Shown piece after piece: positions 1-9,110 of a DNA stretch of 64,000 nt. The notes under the pieces were generated by a model that saw only the letters and a list, made by a program, of their open reading frames with translations, made no database searches and was not told where the DNA came from. How positions within the stretch are numbered: position 1 is the first letter of the stretch; every line of letters begins with the position of its first letter. This DNA is from Burkholderia sp. Ax-1719. Lineage in GTDB: Bacteria > Pseudomonadota > Gammaproteobacteria > Burkholderiales > Burkholderiaceae. Position numbers and translations under genes: made by a program. The DNA is taken from positions 62,001-126,000 of the forward strand of contig NZ_VWWJ01000003.1 in NCBI RefSeq assembly GCF_011753055.1. Reading direction: 5' to 3'.

Positions 1-234
1 TTCAATCTGGCGCCGTACGTGCTCATCAAGTCGGATCTGGTGTTCACGACCACGCGTCTCTTTGCCGATCATTACGCGCGCTTCCTGCCGCTCACGGTCG
101 TGCCCGCGCCGCTCGACTTCCCGCCGATGCAGTACTACCAGTTGTGGCACGAGCGCTGTCACTATTCGGATGAAGTCCGCTGGTTGCGCAGCCTCGTCGC
201 CGAAGCCACCAAGACGTTGATCGACAAACCCTGA
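1..234 (+). CDS. LysR-family transcriptional regulator, C-terminal end (partial)
   Basis: Only the last 77 codons are in the window; the reading frame is open from base 1. The tail reads LVFTTTRLFADHYARFLPLT and ends with HERCHYSDEVRWLRSLV, which is typical of the C-terminal end of the LysR effector-binding domain. The DNA-binding N-terminus lies upstream, so target and effector cannot be read. It is followed by a strong rho-independent terminator and then by the convergent 8-oxoguanine deaminase gene. Its position beside a purine catabolic cluster makes it a possible regulator of that cluster, but this is inference. The family call is fairly safe; the specific identity is unknown. Confidence 0.75.
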   Translation, partial: FNLAPYVLIKSDLVFTTTRLFADHYARFLPLTVVPAPLDFPPMQYYQLWHERCHYSDEVRWLRSLVAEATKTLIDKP

Positions 235-297
235 CGTCACTTCACGCGTCGAAGCCGTTTTGCCGAACGGCCTCGACGTTCCGCCAGTTCCGATAAT

Positions 298-338
298 CGG
301 GCGGCCCGCTTTTGCGCGCCGCCCGTTTTCGTTTTTTT
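298..338 (+). terminator. Rho-independent terminator after the LysR gene
   Basis: A perfect 8-bp stem (CGGGCGGC at 298-305 with GCCGCCCG at 318-325) is followed by TTTTCGTTTTTTT. It lies 64 bases after the LysR stop codon and just before the end of the convergent deaminase gene. Confidence 0.85.
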
Positions 339-354
339 GCCTCTTTTGCGTTCT

Positions 355-1722
355 TTATCGCGCCGCTTGCGCGAGCTGCCCGGCGAGCCGGTTATGGCGC
401 TCGATCACCGGACCGAGATCGACGGTCTGCAGCACGCCCTCCTTCACCACCACGCGCCCGTCGATCACGGAAAGCGAAACCTGCGACGGCGCACAGAACG
501 CCAGCGCCGCGACCGGATCGTGGAGCGCGCCCGCGAACAGGGGCTGACGCAGATCGAAAGCGATAAAGTCGGCGGCCATGCCAGGCGCCAGCGCGCCGAT
601 ATCGTCGCGTCCCAGCACCTGCGCGCCGCCCAGCGTGGCAATCTCCAGCGCTTCACGCGCGGTCATCGCATCCGGCCCGAAGCCCACGCGCGCAAGCAGC
701 ATCGCCTGACGCATTTCGGCCACCATCTGCGCGCCGTCGTTCGAGGCGGAACCATCCACGCCCAGCCCCACCGGCACGCCCGCGAGCCGCATTTTCTTGA
801 TCGGCGCAATGCCGGATGCCAGCCGCATGTTCGAGCACGGACAATGCGCGACGCCCGTGCCGGTGCGCCCAAACAGGCCAATGCCGTGTTCGTCGAGCTG
901 TACGCAGTGCGCATGCCAGACGTCGCGGCCAACCCAGCCCAGATCCTCGGCGTATTCGGCGGGCGTCATGCCGAACTTTTCGCGGCTGTAGGCGATGTCG
1001 TTGACGTTCTCCGCGAGGTGCGTATGCATCGACACGCCGTAATGGCGCGCCATCGTCGCCGATTCGCGCATCAGATCGCGGCTCACCGAAAACGGCGAGC
1101 ACGGCGCCACCACCACGCGCAGCATCGCGTAACGGCCTTCGTCGTGATACGTCTCAATCAGGCGCTGGGTATCGGCGAGGATCGCGTCCTCGTTTTCGAC
1201 CACCGAATCGGGCGGCAAGCCGCCATCCTTTTGCCCCACGCTCATGCTGCCGCGCGCCGCATGAAAACGCATGCCGATGTTTTGCGCCGCGCGGATGCTG
1301 TCGTCCAGACGGCTGCCGTTCGGGTAGATGTAGAGGTGATCGCTCGACGTCGTGCAGCCCGAGAGCAACAGCTCGGCCATCGCTGTGAGCGTCGACACTT
1401 CGATCATTTCCGGCGTCAGATTCGCCCAGACCTTGTACAGATTCGTGAGCCAGCCGAACAGCTCGGCATCCTGCGCGGCGGGCACGGCGCGCGTGAGGCT
1501 CTGGTACATGTGGTGGTGCGTGTTGACGAGGCCAGGCGTAACGATATGGCCGGTCGCGTCGATGATTTCATCGGCGGTCTGCGGCAGCTCTGCCGTCGGG
1601 CCGACCGCGACGATGCGGTTGTTCTCGACATAAATGCCGCCGCCGCGAATCTCGCGGCGCGCGCCGTCCATCGTCACCAGCATGTCGGCGTTCTTGAGCA
1701 GCAAGGTTTTCGTGCGTTCCAT
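355..1722 (-). CDS. 8-oxoguanine deaminase (amidohydrolase family)
   Basis: A 455-residue metal-dependent amidohydrolase that hydrolyses 8-oxoguanine to urate and ammonia in the cytoplasm, feeding the urate pathway encoded next door. The family signature is visible in order: GLVNTHHHMYQSLTRAVP near residue 70, HTHLAEN, WHAHCVQLDEHGI and GVDGSASNDG, which supply the metal-binding histidines and aspartate. Length matches 8-oxoguanine deaminases. The ATG at 1722 (MERTKTLLLKNADML) is chosen because it begins the conserved fold and has GGAG about 12 bases upstream; the open frame continues to 2100 but that extension has no recognisable sequence. Alternatives in the same family are guanine deaminase and hydroxyatrazine-type hydrolases; the neighbours favour 8-oxoguanine. 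Confidence 0.85.
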   Translation of the reverse strand: MERTKTLLLKNADMLVTMDGARREIRGGGIYVENNRIVAVGPTAELPQTADEIIDATGHIVTPGLVNTHHHMYQSLTRAVPAAQDAELFGWLTNLYKVWANLTPEMIEVSTLTAMAELLLSGCTTSSDHLYIYPNGSRLDDSIRAAQNIGMRFHAARGSMSVGQKDGGLPPDSVVENEDAILADTQRLIETYHDEGRYAMLRVVVAPCSPFSVSRDLMRESATMARHYGVSMHTHLAENVNDIAYSREKFGMTPAEYAEDLGWVGRDVWHAHCVQLDEHGIGLFGRTGTGVAHCPCSNMRLASGIAPIKKMRLAGVPVGLGVDGSASNDGAQMVAEMRQAMLLARVGFGPDAMTAREALEIATLGGAQVLGRDDIGALAPGMAADFIAFDLRQPLFAGALHDPVAALAFCAPSQVSLSVIDGRVVVKEGVLQTVDLGPVIERHNRLAGQLAQAAR

Positions 1723-2308
1723 CGTGTCTGTTCGCTCCGTTGTCCGTGTATCGACAATGAATGTCGACGGTGAATGTGAAGCAGACGTCCTTGCCGCCAC
1801 GCCGATCCACCGGAAACCGGTGCCGACGCATCCTGACGAGGACGCCGCTGGCCCGGTTACCCGGCGCCCAGCGCCGTCTTCGGGTTGCGCGAGCGGCGGT
1901 GTCACCGTGCCGCAGCGCGCATGACCGCAACCTTGCGCAACCAAAATTCCGCTGACAATGCGCGCAGCCGGGATACCGGAATTCAGTCCCCGCATATAAA
2001 GGTCGATTTTTGGTGCGATTACGATGTGAACATGGGTGAAAACCCGAGGTTTGGAACACCGCAAGAGCCGCATGCAGCAAGGCTCCGCGGTCAGGCTCAT
2101 GCTGCGGGGATTATCTTTCCTATCGCTCGCGCGATTACGGCCCGAACGTTCTTAAAATGCGTTCACGGCGCTCGCTTCGATCCGCCGACGGGTATGTAGC
2201 CACTGACGTGGAGCCTCGATCCGCCGCTGATGCACGCTTGTGCATCACAGGATCGAGACGCCGCCGAAACCTCGCAATGACACCAGGAAAAGACAAGGAA
2301 AACTGCGA
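1723..2308. promoter_or_regulatory. Divergent control region between the deaminase gene and uraH
   Basis: A 586-base stretch without a credible gene separates two divergently read purine-degradation genes, so it should hold both promoters and regulator sites. It includes a less GC-rich section around 1940-2060. I could not pick out a convincing -35/-10 pair or a clear operator by eye. Confidence 0.4.
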
Positions 2309-2662
2309 ATGGGCAAGCTGACTACCCACGTGCTCGACACCGCGAACGGCCGTCCGGGCGCGGGCATCAAGGTCGAACTCCATGCGCTCGACGGCGACGC
2401 CCGCCGCGCGCTGAAGACCGTCACGACCAACCACGACGGCCGCTGCGACGAACCGCTGCTAGAAGGCGCGGCGCTCACCCCGGGCGAATACGAACTCGTG
2501 TTCCATGCGGGCGATTACTTTGCCTCGATCGGTACGAAAGTGCCGGAACCGCGCTTTGTCGATCGCGTCGTGCTGCGCTTTGGCGTGGCCGATGCGGGCG
2601 CGCACTATCACGTGCCGCTGCTCGTCTCGCCGTGGTCGTACAGCACGTATCGCGGTAGCTGA
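2309..2662 (+). CDS. uraH: 5-hydroxyisourate hydrolase
   Basis: A 117-residue transthyretin-like protein that hydrolyses 5-hydroxyisourate to OHCU, the second step of urate breakdown. It starts MGKLTTHVLDTANGRPGAGI, the conserved N-terminus with the first active-site histidine, and ends SPWSYSTYRGS, which carries the YRGS family C-terminal signature. The R of FVDRVVLRFG and the H of HYHVPLL fit the remaining active-site positions. The ATG at 2309 is chosen because it has AAGGAA 8 bases upstream and begins the conserved domain. It is followed 215 bases later by puuD on the same strand, whose product makes its substrate. Confidence 0.95.
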   Translation: MGKLTTHVLDTANGRPGAGIKVELHALDGDARRALKTVTTNHDGRCDEPLLEGAALTPGEYELVFHAGDYFASIGTKVPEPRFVDRVVLRFGVADAGAHYHVPLLVSPWSYSTYRGS

Positions 2663-2877
2663 GTCTTCAGGCAGCTAGCGCGATTCGCGTTGCGCATCAC
2701 GCACGCAGACAACAACACAACGAAGAAAAGAGACAGGCGGCGCGCCGGGGCGAACCCGGACGTGTCCCCGCTTTGCGGCGCTGCATTTTTGCCGCACCCG
2801 CAGTCCCGCGCGAGACGCCTTAACGTCTTGAATGTCCTGGACGTCCGCGCGCAACGAATCAGGAGTGGAGGAGTTTC

Positions 2878-4068
2878 ATGGAAGGCTTTATTACCGACTG
2901 GCTGAACCTCGCATTGCGCTGGTTCCACGTCATCGCGGCGATCGCCTGGATCGGCGAATCGTTCTACTTCGTCGCGCTCGACAACAGCCTCAAACCGCCG
3001 ACGGATCCGAACCAGAAACGTCGCGGCGTGTTCGGCGAACTGTGGCACGTGCACGGCGGCGGCTTCTACAACATGCAGAAGTACACCGTCGCGCCGCCCG
3101 AAATGCCCGACGATCTGCACTGGTCGAAGTGGCCGTCGTACACGACGTGGCTCTCGGGCGCGTCGCTATTCACGGTGCTCTACCTGTTCGCGCCGAACAC
3201 GTATCTGATCGACAAGAACGTGCTGGATATGGGCCCGGTCGTGGCCGTCGCTTCGGCGCTGGGCTTCCTGGCTGCGGGCTGGATCGTCTATGACTCGCTG
3301 TGCCGCCTGCTGGGCACCAAGGACAAGCTGCTGGGCGTGTGCGTGGGCATCTACGTGGTGATCGCCGCTTACCTCGCCTGCCACATTTTCTCGGGCCGCG
3401 CCGCGTACCTGATCATGGGCGCGATGCTGGCGACGATCATGTCGGCGAACGTGTTCTTCGTGATCATTCCGGGCCAGCGCAAGATGGTCAACGCGATGCT
3501 CAAGGGCGAAGTGCCGAACCCGATCTACGGCAAGCGCGGCAAGCAGCGTTCGGTGCACAACACGTATTTCACGCTGCCGGTGGTGTTCGCGATGCTGTCG
3601 AACCACTACGCGATGACCTACGCGCACGAATACAACTGGGCCGTGCTCGTGGTCATCATGCTGGCTGGCGCGCTGATCCGTCAGTTCTTCGTGATGCGCC
3701 ATCGTGGCCAGCAGCTCTGGTATCTGCCGATCGGCGGTGTGGCGCTGATGTTCGTCGCGCTGGTGTGGACGCTGCCGCGCCCGGTCGTGCCGCAGGCCGA
3801 AGCCGCCAACGCACCGACCATCAAGATCGGCGATATCCAGCCGATCCTGCAACAACGTTGCGCAGGCTGCCACTCGGCTCACCCGACGATGATGGGCGCC
3901 GCGCCCGCCGGCGTGATGTTCGATACGCCCGATGAAATCTCGCAGAACGCGCAGCGTCTGTATCAACAGGCGGTGACGCTCAAGGCGATGCCGCTGGGGA
4001 ACGTCACGCATATGACGGACGACGAGCGGATGAAGATTGCCGCCTGGTTCCAGGGTGGTGCGAAGTAA
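2878..4068 (+). CDS. puuD: Membrane-bound urate hydroxylase with C-terminal cytochrome c domain
   Basis: A 396-residue inner-membrane urate oxidase of the PuuD type, which converts urate to 5-hydroxyisourate. The N-terminal part has about eight hydrophobic helices, beginning with ALRWFHVIAAIAWIGESFYF, and contains conserved histidines. Near residues 328-332 is a single CAGCH haem c site followed by a short cytochrome c domain, so electrons probably go to the respiratory chain rather than directly to oxygen as in soluble uricase. The start has a strong GGAGGAG ribosome-binding site. It follows uraH and is closed by a strong terminator. Family and substrate are well supported by the neighbours. 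Confidence 0.92.
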   Translation: MEGFITDWLNLALRWFHVIAAIAWIGESFYFVALDNSLKPPTDPNQKRRGVFGELWHVHGGGFYNMQKYTVAPPEMPDDLHWSKWPSYTTWLSGASLFTVLYLFAPNTYLIDKNVLDMGPVVAVASALGFLAAGWIVYDSLCRLLGTKDKLLGVCVGIYVVIAAYLACHIFSGRAAYLIMGAMLATIMSANVFFVIIPGQRKMVNAMLKGEVPNPIYGKRGKQRSVHNTYFTLPVVFAMLSNHYAMTYAHEYNWAVLVVIMLAGALIRQFFVMRHRGQQLWYLPIGGVALMFVALVWTLPRPVVPQAEAANAPTIKIGDIQPILQQRCAGCHSAHPTMMGAAPAGVMFDTPDEISQNAQRLYQQAVTLKAMPLGNVTHMTDDERMKIAAWFQGGAK

Positions 4069-4105
4069 CGTTCTTTAGATCGCCCAGCCGATCAAGAACA
4101 CGTGA

Positions 4106-4136
4106 AGCCCGGAGCGTAGATGCTCCGGGCTTTTTT
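4106..4136 (+). terminator. Terminator after puuD
   Basis: A 10-bp perfect stem (AGCCCGGAGC at 4106-4115 with GCTCCGGGCT at 4122-4131) is followed by six T residues. Confidence 0.92.
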
Positions 4137-4368
4137 AATTAAAAATACAACCAGATTTTGGATTTATTTATCACGACTTTCGAGATAAATTCAAAATACC
4201 ACCAATTAAAAAGACAAATTCTTCCAAATCAATTTGTAAATCCATTAAATTAAATTAAAAATTTCACACTAATTTACAATGATTTAAGAATTTTCTGATA
4301 AAAATAATTGTTCGAATTAATAAAATTGAAAGGATTTTCTGGATTCACCATCCAGAAAAACACCACAC
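4137..4368. other. AT-rich intergenic patch upstream of the adhesin gene
   Basis: This 232-base stretch is mostly A and T, in sharp contrast to the GC-rich flanks, and the low GC continues into the first 20 or so codons of the adhesin. No gene is visible. An AAGGA at 4329-4333 could be a ribosome-binding site but has no start codon at normal spacing in the adhesin frame. It probably holds the adhesin promoter and may be an H-NS-type silencing target (inference). Confidence 0.6.
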
Positions 4369-7300
4369 ATGGATTACTCAATCCATATGTGGCTCCTTAC
4401 ACAATTAAATCGAATAATTATGAAAAAGACCGATCGATCAAGTCAAAAGAAAAAATCCGGGCCAAGAGACGATATTTCGCAGACTGTCATGATGCGCGGA
4501 ATCCTGAAGGACGCGCGGCGCAACTCATTGACAATAAAGCTTGCACTGGGATTCGGCTCGCTAGCAGCTGCGATGCCGGGCATAACCCAGGCAAGTCAAC
4601 TGTGTACCACTGATATTAACGGTGGCACGCAAACCGCGGTTAGCGCAGCATCGAAATCGCTCATTAGCGGCTGCATGTATCTGCCCGTTACTGGGCACGA
4701 TATCGGTATGCTTGAAGCACAACAGAGTATGGTCTATGTCGATGGTACGACAGGCACAGTCAATTTTCGCGCCACGGCAAGCGGACAGACACTCACAATT
4801 AATTCGGCTGGAAAACTGTTAAACGTCACGGCCGGCACACTCAGTTCGACCAGTAAAGACGCCGTCAACGGCTCGCAGTTGTACGCAGTCGCGCAGCAAA
4901 TCACCAATATGGCAGGATCCGTCGATGCCGTGCAGTATGACTCCGCAGCGCACAGCGCTGTCACGCTGGGTGGTCTAAGCGCCAAGAAGGGCGTCGCGTT
5001 GCATAACGTGGCCAACGGCACACTAAACGCTGCCAGTCTTGACGCAGTGAACGGTTCACAACTGTTCGCCACGAACCAGACCGTTTCGACGCTCAGCGGC
5101 AACGTGACCGACATCTACGGCAAGATCGGCAACGCCGTGCAATACGACTCCTCAGCGCACACTGCGGTCACGCTGGGCGGCTCAGGTACCAAGAAGGGCG
5201 TCGCGCTGCTCAATGTGGCCAACGGCACGCTAAGCGCTGCCAGTCTCGACGCAGTGAACGGTTCACAACTGTTTGCCACCAATCAGAACGTTTCGACGCT
5301 CAGTGGCAATGTGACCGACATCTACGGCAAGATCGGCAACGCCGTGCAGTACGACTCCTCGGCGCACACTGCTGTCACGCTGGGCGGCTCAGGCACCAAG
5401 AAGGGCGTCGCGCTGCTCAATGTGGCCAACGGCACGCTAAGCGCTGCCAGTCTGGACGCAGTGAACGGTTCACAACTGTTTGCCACCAACCAGACCGTTT
5501 CGACGCTCAGCGGCAATGTGACCGACATCTACGGCAAGATCGGCAACGCTGTGCAGTACGACTCCTCAGCGCACACTGCGGTCACGCTGGGCGGCTCAGG
5601 CACCAAGAAGGGTGTCGCGCTGCTCAATGTGGCCAACGGCACGCTAAACGCGGCCAGTCTGGATGCAGTGAACGGTTCGCAACTGTTTGCCACCAACCAG
5701 AACGTTTCGACGCTGACCGGCAACGTAACCGACATCTACGGCAAGCTCGGCGACGCCGTGATGTACGACTCCTCGGCGCACACTGCGGTCACGCTGGGCG
5801 GATCAGGCGCCAAGAAAGGCGTCGCGTTGCATAACGTGGCCAACGGCACGCTAGGCGCAGCCAGCCTGGACGCAGTGAACGGCTCACAACTGTTCGCCGC
5901 CAACCAGAACATTTCGACGCTCAGTGGCAACGTGACCGACATCTACGGCAAGCTCGGCAACGCCGTGATGTACGACTCAGCAGCGCACAATGCCGTGACG
6001 CTTGGTGGCGTAGGGACAACCTCGCCCGTCGCGCTGCACAACGTTGCGGAAGGTTCGGCAGATACCGATGCGGTCAACGTCGCCCAGATGAAGCAGGCGG
6101 TGATCAATCCGTATATCGCGGGCTCGGGCACGGGCAATCCCGCGCAATCTTCTGCTCCAGGCGCGGTCGCACTCGGTCTGGATTCCGTCGCGAGCGTCCC
6201 CTACACCATCTCGGTCGGTAACGATGCAAGCGGTCTCACTCGTCGCATCACCAATGTCGCCAGCGGGTTCGCGGACACCGACGCGGTCAACGTGAGCCAG
6301 TTGAACAGCAAGGTCGGCGCCACGCAGGCAAACATGCTTCAATCCATCGACCAGGTTTCGGCAGACACGAAGACGGCCCTTTCGTCCGTCAACAACACGC
6401 TCGCCGCGATCAATACCCAGACTCAGCAGAATGCCCTGAATATTGCGGCGCTCGAAGACGGTCTAAGTAACGCAAGCACCGGCTCCAACGCCACAGCCGC
6501 GTCTGGCGCACGCATGGTCGCTGCTACGCGCACGCTGGTCGGTGTAAGCGCCGTGAGCGACGCCGCCACGCCGTCATCCACCAGCACCGACCCCGACGCC
6601 CTGCACTACGATTCCGCCGATCATTCGAGCGTCACGCTCAGCAGCACGAGCGGCGCGAACGTGAGCCTGAGCGGTCTGCAAAACGGCGCGCTGTCTGCCA
6701 ATAGCACTGACGCCGTCACCGGTCAGCAGCTCTACGCCACGAACCAGCAGGTCGCCAGCATCAACCAGGCAGTGCAGAACATCAGCCTGACGGGTTCGAC
6801 GGCCGTTTCGGCGAATACGACGAGCGGCGTCGCAGCAGCTTCCGGCGCGCAATCGCTCGCGGTTGGCGGCGGCGCGGTCGTAACGGGCGCGAACTCGACA
6901 GCGCTGGGCGACAAGGCCAATGCGTCGGCGAACAACGCCGTCGCGATTGGCGCGAACTCCGTCGCCAACCGCGACAATGCCGTGTCGGTCGGCCAGGAAG
7001 GCGCGGAGCGTCAGATCGTCAACGTCGCCGCCGGCACCTCGGGCACCGACGCCGTCAACCTGAACCAGTTGAACAACGCGATGGCACAGCAGTCGACGGC
7101 ATTCGGCCAACAGATCGCCAGTCTGCAAGGCCAGGTCAACACGGTATCGAAGAACGCGTATGCGGGTGTCGCGGCGGCCATGGCAATGCCCAACCTCACG
7201 CCATCGGGTCCGGGCCGCACCGTTGTGGCGGCGGGCGGTGGCTACTACATGGGCGGCAGCGCGGGCGCAGTCGGCGTCACCTATCGCTCGACCAATATGC

Positions 7301-7380
7301 GCTGGCTGGTCAACGGCGCCGTGTCCGTCACGAGCACCGGCACCGCTGCAGTGCGAACCCAGGTGGGCTACGAGTTCTGA
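4369..7380 (+). CDS. Trimeric autotransporter adhesin (YadA/BpaA-like)
   Basis: A 1,003-residue surface adhesin of the type V secretion family; three chains form the outer-membrane anchor and display a fibrous stalk and head. Order: an extended basic N-terminal signal region, with its hydrophobic stretch around residues 52-75 ending MPGITQAS; five 69-residue repeats at about residues 180-525, each with the neck-type motif DAVNGSQLFATNQ; a mixed stalk; YadA-head-like repeats near 825-875 (NAVAIGANSVANRDNAVSVG); another neck (DAVNLNQL); a short coiled coil; and a C-terminal YadA anchor ending VRTQVGYEF, with the terminal phenylalanine expected for outer-membrane barrels. ATG at 4369 or 4420 could start translation; neither has a good ribosome-binding site. 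It interrupts the urate/allantoin gene group and is functionally unrelated to it. Confidence 0.93.
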   Translation: MDYSIHMWLLTQLNRIIMKKTDRSSQKKKSGPRDDISQTVMMRGILKDARRNSLTIKLALGFGSLAAAMPGITQASQLCTTDINGGTQTAVSAASKSLISGCMYLPVTGHDIGMLEAQQSMVYVDGTTGTVNFRATASGQTLTINSAGKLLNVTAGTLSSTSKDAVNGSQLYAVAQQITNMAGSVDAVQYDSAAHSAVTLGGLSAKKGVALHNVANGTLNAASLDAVNGSQLFATNQTVSTLSGNVTDIYGKIGNAVQYDSSAHTAVTLGGSGTKKGVALLNVANGTLSAASLDAVNGSQLFATNQNVSTLSGNVTDIYGKIGNAVQYDSSAHTAVTLGGSGTKKGVALLNVANGTLSAASLDAVNGSQLFATNQTVSTLSGNVTDIYGKIGNAVQYDSSAHTAVTLGGSGTKKGVALLNVANGTLNAASLDAVNGSQLFATNQNVSTLTGNVTDIYGKLGDAVMYDSSAHTAVTLGGSGAKKGVALHNVANGTLGAASLDAVNGSQLFAANQNISTLSGNVTDIYGKLGNAVMYDSAAHNAVTLGGVGTTSPVALHNVAEGSADTDAVNVAQMKQAVINPYIAGSGTGNPAQSSAPGAVALGLDSVASVPYTISVGNDASGLTRRITNVASGFADTDAVNVSQLNSKVGATQANMLQSIDQVSADTKTALSSVNNTLAAINTQTQQNALNIAALEDGLSNASTGSNATAASGARMVAATRTLVGVSAVSDAATPSSTSTDPDALHYDSADHSSVTLSSTSGANVSLSGLQNGALSANSTDAVTGQQLYATNQQVASINQAVQNISLTGSTAVSANTTSGVAAASGAQSLAVGGGAVVTGANSTALGDKANASANNAVAIGANSVANRDNAVSVGQEGAERQIVNVAAGTSGTDAVNLNQLNNAMAQQSTAFGQQIASLQGQVNTVSKNAYAGVAAAMAMPNLTPSGPGRTVVAAGGGYYMGGSAGAVGVTYRSTNMRWLVNGAVSVTSTGTAAVRTQVGYEF
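4908..5942 (+). repeat. Five 207-bp tandem repeats inside the adhesin gene
   Basis: Units of exactly 207 bp (69 codons) run 4908-5114, 5115-5321, 5322-5528, 5529-5735 and 5736-5942, followed by a diverged partial copy. By eye units 2, 3 and 4 are almost identical in DNA; unit 1 and unit 5 are more diverged. Each encodes a strand-rich segment, the neck motif DAVNGSQLFA and a NVTDIYGK linker. Because the unit is a multiple of three, gain or loss of copies keeps the frame. Confidence 0.95.
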
Positions 7381-7410
7381 TCGTTTGAACTAACCGCAAA
7401 CACACCATGA

Positions 7411-7439
7411 AAAAAGCCACGGCGCGAGCCGTGGCTTTT
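7411..7439. terminator. Bidirectional terminator between the adhesin and allA
   Basis: An 8-bp stem (GCCACGGC at 7416-7423 with GCCGTGGC at 7428-7435, loop GCGA) is flanked by AAAAA on the left and TTTT on the right, serving two convergent genes. Confidence 0.9.
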
Positions 7440-7462
7440 CATTTTCAGCATGTGCGAGCGGT

Positions 7463-7987
7463 TCAACCCTGAGCTTCGCGCATCGCCTCTTCCGTCAGCC
7501 AGAGCGATTCCGGCAGATCCTGTTCATTGAGGTTCAGCCCCTCGCCGCCGCGATCGACGACGATGAAATCGCTCACCTCGCCAAGCGCGATCAGCGGATG
7601 GTGCCACACCCCCTTCGCGTAATTCACGCCCTGCCAGCCGCTCGACACGAACGCGCGAATCTTCGCTACGTCCAGATCGCCAGCTGGCGCCACCACGACG
7701 AGGTACGGCTTGTCGTTGAGCGGCACGAAGGCCTGGCTGCCGAGCGGATGACGTTCGAGCATCTTCACCTCGAACGGCAGCACGCGCGGCTGGCCGCGAA
7801 AGAGATTGACGAGCGTGCGCCCGCCCTCTTCCGTGATGTCCACGTTCGCGAGATCGTGATAGCGGATCGTCGTGCCCAGGTTGATCGGAATCTGCTTCGC
7901 GCCTTCGAGTTCGATCACATCGCCAAACGGCGCGAACGCCTCGCGCGTGAGCGGTTCGATGGTCAGCGTGGTGCGGGTATCGCTCAT
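7463..7987 (-). CDS. allA: Ureidoglycolate lyase
   Basis: A 174-residue cupin-like enzyme that splits ureidoglycolate into glyoxylate and urea, the last step of the pathway. It begins [20 protein letters not shown] and contains FGDVIELEG, a conserved N-terminal block, and [15 protein letters not shown], which carries the paired histidines characteristic of the family. The ATG at 7987 is chosen over the open frame upstream because similarity begins there. It is the last gene of a minus-strand catabolic run and lies 26 bases after the allantoicase stop, probably co-transcribed with it. Confidence 0.93.
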   Translation of the reverse strand: MSDTRTTLTIEPLTREAFAPFGDVIELEGAKQIPINLGTTIRYHDLANVDITEEGGRTLVNLFRGQPRVLPFEVKMLERHPLGSQAFVPLNDKPYLVVVAPAGDLDVAKIRAFVSSGWQGVNYAKGVWHHPLIALGEVSDFIVVDRGGEGLNLNEQDLPESLWLTEEAMREAQG

Positions 7988-8013
7988 GGTTTTCTCGATG
8001 CTTGTGCAGCCGC

Positions 8014-9024
8014 TCAAGCGAGCGTGCCCCACAGACGAATGCGCGACACGCCGCCGTCCGGGAAGATGTTGAAGCGCACGTGCGTGACCGGGCCGAGCGA
8101 TGCAATCTCGCTTTCGTAGTAGTGCTGCTTGTCCATCTGCAGCTTCTGTTCGCCGAGCAGCACCGGCCAGAACATCGCCTGCGTCACCAGCGAGCTGTCC
8201 GTGCCGCCCACCACGCGCGCGGCCTGGAACGAGCAGCGGTCCGGATAGTTACCCTTGAAGTGCGCCGTATCAACTTCGATCTTCTTGATGATGCCCGGCT
8301 GTGCCAGCGCGATGATCGCCCAGTCGTTGCCTGGTTCGCGGCGGCGACGCGTTTCCCAGCCGTCGCCCATGTTCACGCCGCGGCCCGGCATCAGCAGCGT
8401 GGACGCCACGCCGAAGTGCTGGTTATTCGCGCCGACGAGATACGCGCCGTTTTCCATCGCAGCCAGGTCGAACAGTTCCGTGCGGCTTGCGCCTTGCCAG
8501 TCGACTTGCGGCTGACCGTAGACGCGCAGACGCGCGATGCCGCCGTCCGGGTAGATATTCACGCGCAGATGCGTGAAGGGCTTCTCGCTCGTCACTTCGA
8601 CGTAGTGGTGGCTGTTGCCGTTGAGCGAGGTCGACGGAACGATTTCGGTCCATTGCGTCGAGGCATTGGGCGCGCCTTCGGCCACATACGCGCCTTCAAC
8701 CGAAGCGGCCGGTGGGAAGTTGCCCGTGAAGTGGCTGGTATCCAGATCGAGGCCCTTGATGACGCCCGGGCGCGCGAGCTTCACGACACACCAGTCGTAG
8801 CCGTTGCTACGCTTGCGGCGCGTTTCCCAGCCGTCCATCCACTTGCCGTGGTCGTCGTACTTGCCCGGGATAAAGACGGCCGGCTCCGGATTGAGCATGC
8901 GCTCCTTCGGCGCGAAGAAGTCGTCGCTCGCCTCGAGCGCCTGCGCCCCTAGCCGCGGGTCCGCGAGATTGACGAAGCGGCGCGTGAAGTCGGGTGCGTT
9001 GGGGTCGAGAGTCGGGAGTGCCAT
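8014..9024 (-). CDS. alc: Allantoicase
   Basis: A 336-residue enzyme that hydrolyses allantoate to ureidoglycolate and urea. The protein is an internal duplication of two jelly-roll-like halves, seen in the paired segments [20 protein letters not shown] and [20 protein letters not shown], and in the paired [10 protein letters not shown] and [10 protein letters not shown]. It starts [20 protein letters not shown] at the ATG at 9024; the upstream open frame lacks similarity. It is preceded by uraD and followed closely by allA on the same strand. Family assignment is secure. Confidence 0.95.
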   Translation of the reverse strand: MALPTLDPNAPDFTRRFVNLADPRLGAQALEASDDFFAPKERMLNPEPAVFIPGKYDDHGKWMDGWETRRKRSNGYDWCVVKLARPGVIKGLDLDTSHFTGNFPPAASVEGAYVAEGAPNASTQWTEIVPSTSLNGNSHHYVEVTSEKPFTHLRVNIYPDGGIARLRVYGQPQVDWQGASRTELFDLAAMENGAYLVGANNQHFGVASTLLMPGRGVNMGDGWETRRRREPGNDWAIIALAQPGIIKKIEVDTAHFKGNYPDRCSFQAARVVGGTDSSLVTQAMFWPVLLGEQKLQMDKQHYYESEIASLGPVTHVRFNIFPDGGVSRIRLWGTLA

Positions 9025-9110
9025 CTTTGTCTTCCTTCGTATCTTTTCTATGGTTAAAACGGCGCTGCGCTCCGCATGCCTGCTGCTGCACGCCGGAGCG
9101 CATCGCCACG

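Noticed and set aside
337..1773. A 478-residue open frame on the plus strand opposite the 8-oxoguanine deaminase gene
   Set aside because: It is rich in Arg, His and Ala as expected of an antisense frame of a high-GC gene, and has no recognisable domain.
4908..5942. The repeat block as a CRISPR array
   Set aside because: The repeats are 207 bp without spacers and in frame in an adhesin; no cas genes are nearby.
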